Positions 59,444 to 64,000 of a stretch of 64,000 nucleotides of DNA are shown here, one piece after another. The position numbers and the translations under genes were made by a program. This DNA is from Aurifilum marmelostoma. Lineage: Eukaryota > Ascomycota > Sordariomycetes > Diaporthales > Cryphonectriaceae. The stretch spans positions 744,001-808,000 of the forward strand of contig JAMXSV010000005.1 of the NCBI GenBank assembly GCA_027559495.1, read 5' to 3'. The notes below the pieces were generated by a model, which was given only the letters and a program-made list of their open reading frames with translations, was not told the DNA's origin and made no database searches. Numbering within the stretch: position 1 is the first letter of the stretch; each line of letters begins with the position of its first letter.

Positions 59444-60888
59444 ATGGACTTTGGCTGGGCTATCGTGGCGGGCCTCCTCTTCTACCTCCTCGTGTCGACC
59501 TACTCCGTCTACTACGAGTTTGCGTGTACGAAGGCTCCCCACCTTTCTTCTGCTTGGTTCAAAACCTTTTGTCCCCGATCCCCAGACCTTTCCTCCTGTC
59601 TTCTCAAGCTTGTCCACCCCCCCCCCCCGGGGAGCCCGCCCCCGAACCCTTCTACGTGCCTGCTCAAGCTCTCCACTGGATTGGCTAACATTGGCATGCA
59701 GACCAAACTCTGTGGTTGGCGGGGACTATCGAAGATGCCTCCGGGCTTTTCCGTCCTGCGGCCGCATACGCCGCGGTGACCATTTGGGTCGTGGGAGGAT
59801 TCCTGCGACTCGGATGGCTCACCTCGTGGTGCTGTGCGGTCGTAGGCTCCTGGAGACCATCGACGAGAGTCCTGGGGAAGCGACAGACGATGCAATCGGA
59901 TGTTCACTGCGCTATGGGCTACCTCTCCGGCAATCCAAGAGACCGCTCTGGCCGACCGCGGTTCTGCAAGTACGTTCATTCCAACGAGGGCTGCGTTGAT
60001 GGAGAGCGTCCGCTTGCAGACCGCGTGTACCACTGTTCTCATCTCGGAGAGAAGTGCCGAAAGGATTCTGGAAGACGACCTGATGTGCACCTCCCGGTGT
60101 ACGATCATTTCTGCAATTGGCTGCGGGTGAACGTGTACCTGGACACTATTAAGCCGTATCTTCTCAGCATGGTCTTCCTGTTCCTGGACGCAATCATCGT
60201 GTTCTCGTGTTCCGTCGCTGCTTTGTCGATACCGGATCAACTGGACAACTTGTTGCATGTGCTGACAACGCTCCTGGCAGTCGCTGTGGCGCTCTGGCTC
60301 TGCTGGCACAACATGCACATGAAGATCCGCGACTTGGCGATGAGGAACCGCACGATCCCGGAGATGAACCAGCTTCGCCAGCACGCCGCGGGACTAGGCG
60401 GCCGGCTATGGTTCGCCATCCAGCTCGTTCCGACAGACGAATTCGTGTACAGACAATACCACAGTGGCCGTAACCCTTGGGACCTCTCGGTCCGGCGCAA
60501 CCTCTACCAGGTCTTTGGAGGCTGGGATTGCTTACTGCCGTGGAGGCGGTCGCCCAGGTGCGTCGGTTACGGTGATCATCGTGGTCCTAGCGATTTCGAA
60601 ATGAACGACGAGTTTTGGCGTTGGGTTGAGGAGGTCAGAGCCGATCCTGGGTCGCGTGCCGCTGGATCGCGGCCTGCTGTTGTTGCGCCGTTGGACCAAC
60701 ACCAGGAAGAGGTGCACCTGACGAGCTCGGTGACTGCTGCTGGACGTCTACCGGCTCCGCCCCCTGCACCTCTTTGGACCTCCCCCTCCACTTCCCCTCC
60801 CGACATCTCCGGGGCCCATAGCATCCCCACCATGAAATTCCTCCACCCTTATCCCCTACGTCCTCTGGCACAGGCTAGGGCCATTTAA
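59444..60888 (+). CDS. DHHC-type palmitoyltransferase-like membrane protein with DHFC
   Basis: Two exons, 59444..59525 and 59702..60888, join in phase (donor gtacga, acceptor gcatgcag), giving 422 residues. Four hydrophobic segments are seen: residues 4-24, about 40-75, about 180-205 and about 215-235. Between the second and third lies a Cys-rich loop (RPRFCKY, ADRVYHCSH, GEKC, then YDHFCNWL with D162-H163-F164-C165, then YLDTIKPYLL). After the fourth segment comes NPWDLSVRRNLYQVFGGWDCLLPW, like the NPW...N...VFG signature of protein S-acyltransferases. The family attaches palmitate to cysteines through the DHHC cysteine. Here the second His is Phe and the zinc ligands are rearranged, so activity is uncertain. 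The tail is Pro/Ser-rich. The C9 run at 59619-59627 is in the intron. The start MDFGWAIVAG was chosen because it opens the first membrane segment. Confidence 0.68.
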
Positions 60889-63729
60889 GGGTGTTCGCAC
60901 GGCCTGAGGCGGGCTTTGAACGTCTCTCCCTTTTCCGCGAGCGGTACATGACGGCTGCTGGGTCTCATGTACCAAAGCACCGGGAAGGGAGGAAGGCAAC
61001 GCTTTCTGCACCTCCGCGTGGGTGCCTTCCGGGAACTTCTGTGTGCACAGGCAACGTCCGTCGTCAATCAGGGACAGCACACAGATGCCAAGTCAGAAGC
61101 ACAATGGCAACGAGCCACGGTCACCCAGAATACCACTGAACCGAACCTCGCTCACTCACCTTCGTTCAATATAGTGAGATTGCCATCTCCATATCGAGTC
61201 ATCCATCAATTCGAATTACTCACATCGGGGCGAGGACTTTCCTCCACCCACCTGCCTGCCGGATTCGATTTCACTACAATCGTCGAGTCCACCACACCAA
61301 TTCGAGCACGCTGCATCTACCATCACCACGCGCAGCTCGTCCCCCCCCAGCATTATACTTCGAGTCCTCTCATTGCTCGAGACCCGCAACCCTGCGGACG
61401 TTCGACCACATCACAATCGTCCAGTCCACCACATCAATTCGAGCACGCTGCATCTACCATCACCACAAGCAGCTTGTCTGCCCAGCATCATATATCGAGG
61501 CCTCTAAATGCTCGGGACCAGCAATCCTGCAAATGTCCCGACTTCATCACTCAGCCGCACCAATGTCAACAAGCCTGCATCCATCATCATCACGGCCAAC
61601 TTGCCCATTCAGCACACCTCGGGCCTTCTGTTTGCTCGAGATCAGCATCACACGGGTGACGGACCCCATCACAGTCGAGTTCACTTGGCCATTTACATTC
61701 AAGTCAGCTCAACCTAATCGAGCAAGCTGCATTCACCATCATTGCAGCCAGCTTGTCCACCCAGCAATCCTCGAGTCCTCTGATTTCTCGAGGCCAGCAG
61801 TCCTACAGACGACCTGCTTCATTACAATCAATCCCGCCACAACGCTTTACGCAAGCTGCATCCATCATCACAGCCAGCGTGTGCATCCCGCATGCCTCGG
61901 GTCCGCTAATTACTCGAGACCAACAATTCCACAGGCGATCGACTTCGTCAGATTCGAGCCTCTTGACTTCATCACATTCCACTCTGCTTGACTACGTTGA
62001 GCAAGCTGCATCCACCAACACAGCTAGCATGTCCACCCAGTATACCCTTGAGTCATCCAAAGTCGCTCGGGTCCCGTCATCCTGCGGACATTTCAGCCGC
62101 CAATTTAGCTTTACCTACCATCAACCCACCATATGGTCTTTTCCATCACTATTACACACATCCAGTCGGAGTTTTCGAGACTTTGCTGACAACATTGGCA
62201 ACGATACTGTCCTTTCCCATGCAATTCAACTGGGCTCCATCATCACCATTTCAGAGCCATGCATGGCCGCGCCAAGTCCTTCCAGCCATGGGATGTTGTT
62301 CAATCGCTCATAGGAGCACCTTGGCTACGCAAGCCCAGCCTTTCAAACTTCGACAAGTTGCTCTCGACAACCGCAGCCTGGATCACCTCAGTCTTCTCAG
62401 TCCGACTGCACCAGGACCAATGGATCGTTCCTCACTGATGATGCGGGCTCATCACCTCAGCAGCCTTCATCATCAACGTTCAATTGGACTCACTGCAGGC
62501 CCATTTTCCAGCCCAGTGGTTTCAGCCCTTACATGAGCCTTTGCAACGCTCAGCTCTCAAACACGTGCGTATCAGGACGCACCTTCACATTTTCAGTCCA
62601 CCTCAGCATTGCAAATGCTTGAGTCAATGAGCATCTGTGCTTCATCGTTGCACCCGACTAGTCCGTGTGAAAATTCTTTCCAGCAGACATGTGCTTTGAT
62701 CCAGCTCAATCCCATCTGAAGCCCATCCGTCTGGCGACTCCCTCGCGTTTCACGCGCCTGCGAGCCAAATTTTCAGCTCTATCCGTCTCAAGCACATTGG
62801 TGCATCAGTTCTTTGCGCTCCATGCTATGGCATCCAACACCCTGTCCAGCCTGTTTGGGCCCAGTCCTTTTCTTTGCATCCCGCACCAGCTCCTTCATGG
62901 TGCAGAGACGCATTCCAAGTCAGTACAGTCCGCCATGAGGTTTAACCAAGCTGCAATCCCTGCCCCTCTATCCATCGTCGCGGTACAACGAGATTTCCTC
63001 AAAGAAGCTCGCCTCCGAGGTGCAATCGGCTTTTCGCGGCATACGCCTTAACCCATCACCGACGTGTGAACCAACTCAGGCCAGGTCGGTGGAGGTTCAC
63101 GCTTTCAGCAACCCAAAGTTCTTCGCCTGCCGGTACTCCGATTCACTCGAGGCACGATTGTGCACACCTCAAGCCCTGCGCCTCAATATGTTCGTACCTC
63201 GCGACACGTTTGCACGCAGCTGCGGCCCTACTTTGGGTCTCCAATGGCTTTTGAAATCACCTTGGCATTTGTGGGTACGTTTCTCTCCCTGATATTCGTT
63301 AATGTTCTGGTTTGGCCTGAAACATCCATAGCATATAATCATGTCCTGCCAAAGTATTAATTAATTAACGCGTTATGATCAGCGCTACTCATATGCAGAT
63401 CGAGAATTTACGCACCTCCCATGTGCATGACCCGAGTTTGTATAATCTTCATTTCTTCTTGCTGCTTTGCCTACTTTTCAAAGACGCTGACATCAACATT
63501 GGATCAGGCTTTCCCGTTACTCCACGATCACAGACCTGTGCGTTCCACTCCCTCTTCAGCATAGCCGACCTTGCTACTGCTACACCTGTCTCCTTGTCTT
63601 TTCTCTTTGAGCGTCTTTCTGGAGATAGCTGAACGAGGAAGCAGGCACATCTAAGACGGCCGGGCCAGTCTGAGGTCAGAAGCAAGTACAAACTCTGGTG
63701 TAGCGGCGTTCCAGAAAGCACGGCTAGTC
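60889..63729. other. 2.8-kb C-rich region with tandem repeats, no convincing gene
   Basis: Many overlapping plus-strand frames of 60-230 codons occur because the strand is poor in stops and G, not because of protein conservation. Frames change repeatedly across the tandem array, and no domain or signal peptide is visible. A short frame at 63240 (MAFEITLAFVG followed by gtacgt) looks like a first exon, but nothing could be joined to it. Confidence 0.4.
61300..62110 (+). repeat. six imperfect tandem repeats of 125-155 bp
   Basis: Two anchors recur in the same order. GCTGCATCYAYCATCA-like copies begin near 61310, 61447, 61572, 61726, 61855 and 62005. CTCGAGACCAGCAA-like copies begin near 61376, 61511, 61635, 61787, 61913 and 62066. 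The spacing alternates around 125-155 bp. The units keep anchors such as CAGCTTGTCCACCCAGCA but differ elsewhere, so the array is old. Confidence 0.75.
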
Positions 63730-64000
63730 ATGCGTTCAACGCCGTCCTTCGCCACCGTAGGCGACTACCGGAACATCTACAGCCACGTCACCCAGGACAA
63801 GTAGGGCATCCTCAAGCCCCTCAACTATAAGTCCCACGAGCCGCGCATCACCCCGTTGCTCGACCCGGCTGTCCCAAGCCGAGCAGTGCTACGACTTGCT
63901 GCACGTCGGTACGAGCGCTCTGAGCGATTAGAAGGGGTGTGTGCTCTCGTCCGTGGGTCTGTTGATCATGCGACTGGAGGAGCTAGGCGAGGGGAGACAG
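63730..64000 (+). pseudogene. coding-like fragment at window end with in-frame TAG
   Basis: From ATG at 63730 the frame reads FATVGDYRNIYSHVTQDK, then TAG (63802-63804), then GILKPLNYKSHEPRI. After a possible one-base shift near 63876, a different frame reads AEQCYDLLHVGTSALSD and VGLLIMRLEEL. The sequence has protein character and GC-rich third positions but is interrupted, and it runs off the window. No family is recognised. Confidence 0.3.

Noticed and set aside
58859..59779. 306-codon plus-strand open frame
   Set aside because: It overlaps the first exon and intron of the DHFC membrane protein in another frame and has no domain. The alternative two-exon model gives clear membrane segments and a family signature.
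60967..61659. 230-codon frame over the tandem array
   Set aside because: The frame is not maintained across repeat units, and neighbouring units are open in other frames, so openness reflects composition.
61300..62110. CRISPR-like appearance of regularly spaced anchors
   Set aside because: Anchors are degenerate, units are 125-155 bp and the genome is clearly fungal. This is an ordinary tandem repeat.
1..64000. tRNA or rRNA genes
   Set aside because: I looked by eye for tRNA-type B boxes and conserved rRNA segments and saw none. A covariance-model scan was not possible.

Overview
The window looks like chromosomal DNA of a filamentous ascomycete (Pezizomycotina, probably Sordariomycetes). 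Genes are cut by short GT-AG introns of about 50-110 nt, and the protein families are fungal: a G1 (eqolisin) peptidase, the SEACAT subunit Rtc1, Sfh5, a Zn2Cys6 regulator and a berberine-bridge-like oxidase. A 24-kb block of repeats carries C-to-T decay of the kind caused by repeat-induced point mutation (RIP). Exon boundaries given here were derived by hand from splice signals and reading-frame continuity.

Layout. 1-26.28 kb is a gene-bearing arm: an unrecognised three-exon gene (-), a secreted G1 glutamic peptidase (-), a doubtful small gene (-), sfh5 (+), rtc1 (+), a VAO/BBE-type flavin oxidoreductase (-), a DUF2235 hydrolase gene with an in-frame stop (-), and a 106-residue secreted protein with eight cysteines (-). 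Long stretches (5.6-8.6 kb, 17-18.8 kb, 22.6-26.3 kb) hold no convincing gene.

26.288-50.127 kb is one composite nest of LTR retrotransposons, resolved here to the base. Element A (165-bp LTRs, target duplication TATTG) contains element B (268-bp LTRs, minus strand). A's other LTR was split by element C (462-bp LTRs, duplication CTAGA, plus-strand Ty3/Gypsy chromovirus). C's gag was split by element D (489-bp LTRs, duplication GATAG, minus strand), a relative of C. Every coding region there is broken by TAG/TAA stops consistent with RIP. All four LTR types keep a two-copy TTAGGG telomere-like motif.

50.13-64 kb is a second gene-bearing arm: a five-exon Zn2Cys6 transcription factor (+), a small secreted protein (+), a WD40 gene remnant with a frameshift (+), a four-segment membrane protein resembling DHHC palmitoyltransferases but with DHFC (+), and a C-rich region with six imperfect 125-155 bp tandem repeats.

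The genes do not form an obvious biosynthetic cluster. sfh5 and rtc1 are housekeeping genes. The secreted proteins, the oxidase, the DUF2235 gene and the regulator look like accessory content on both sides of a RIP-mutated repeat island, which fits a two-speed genome compartment.
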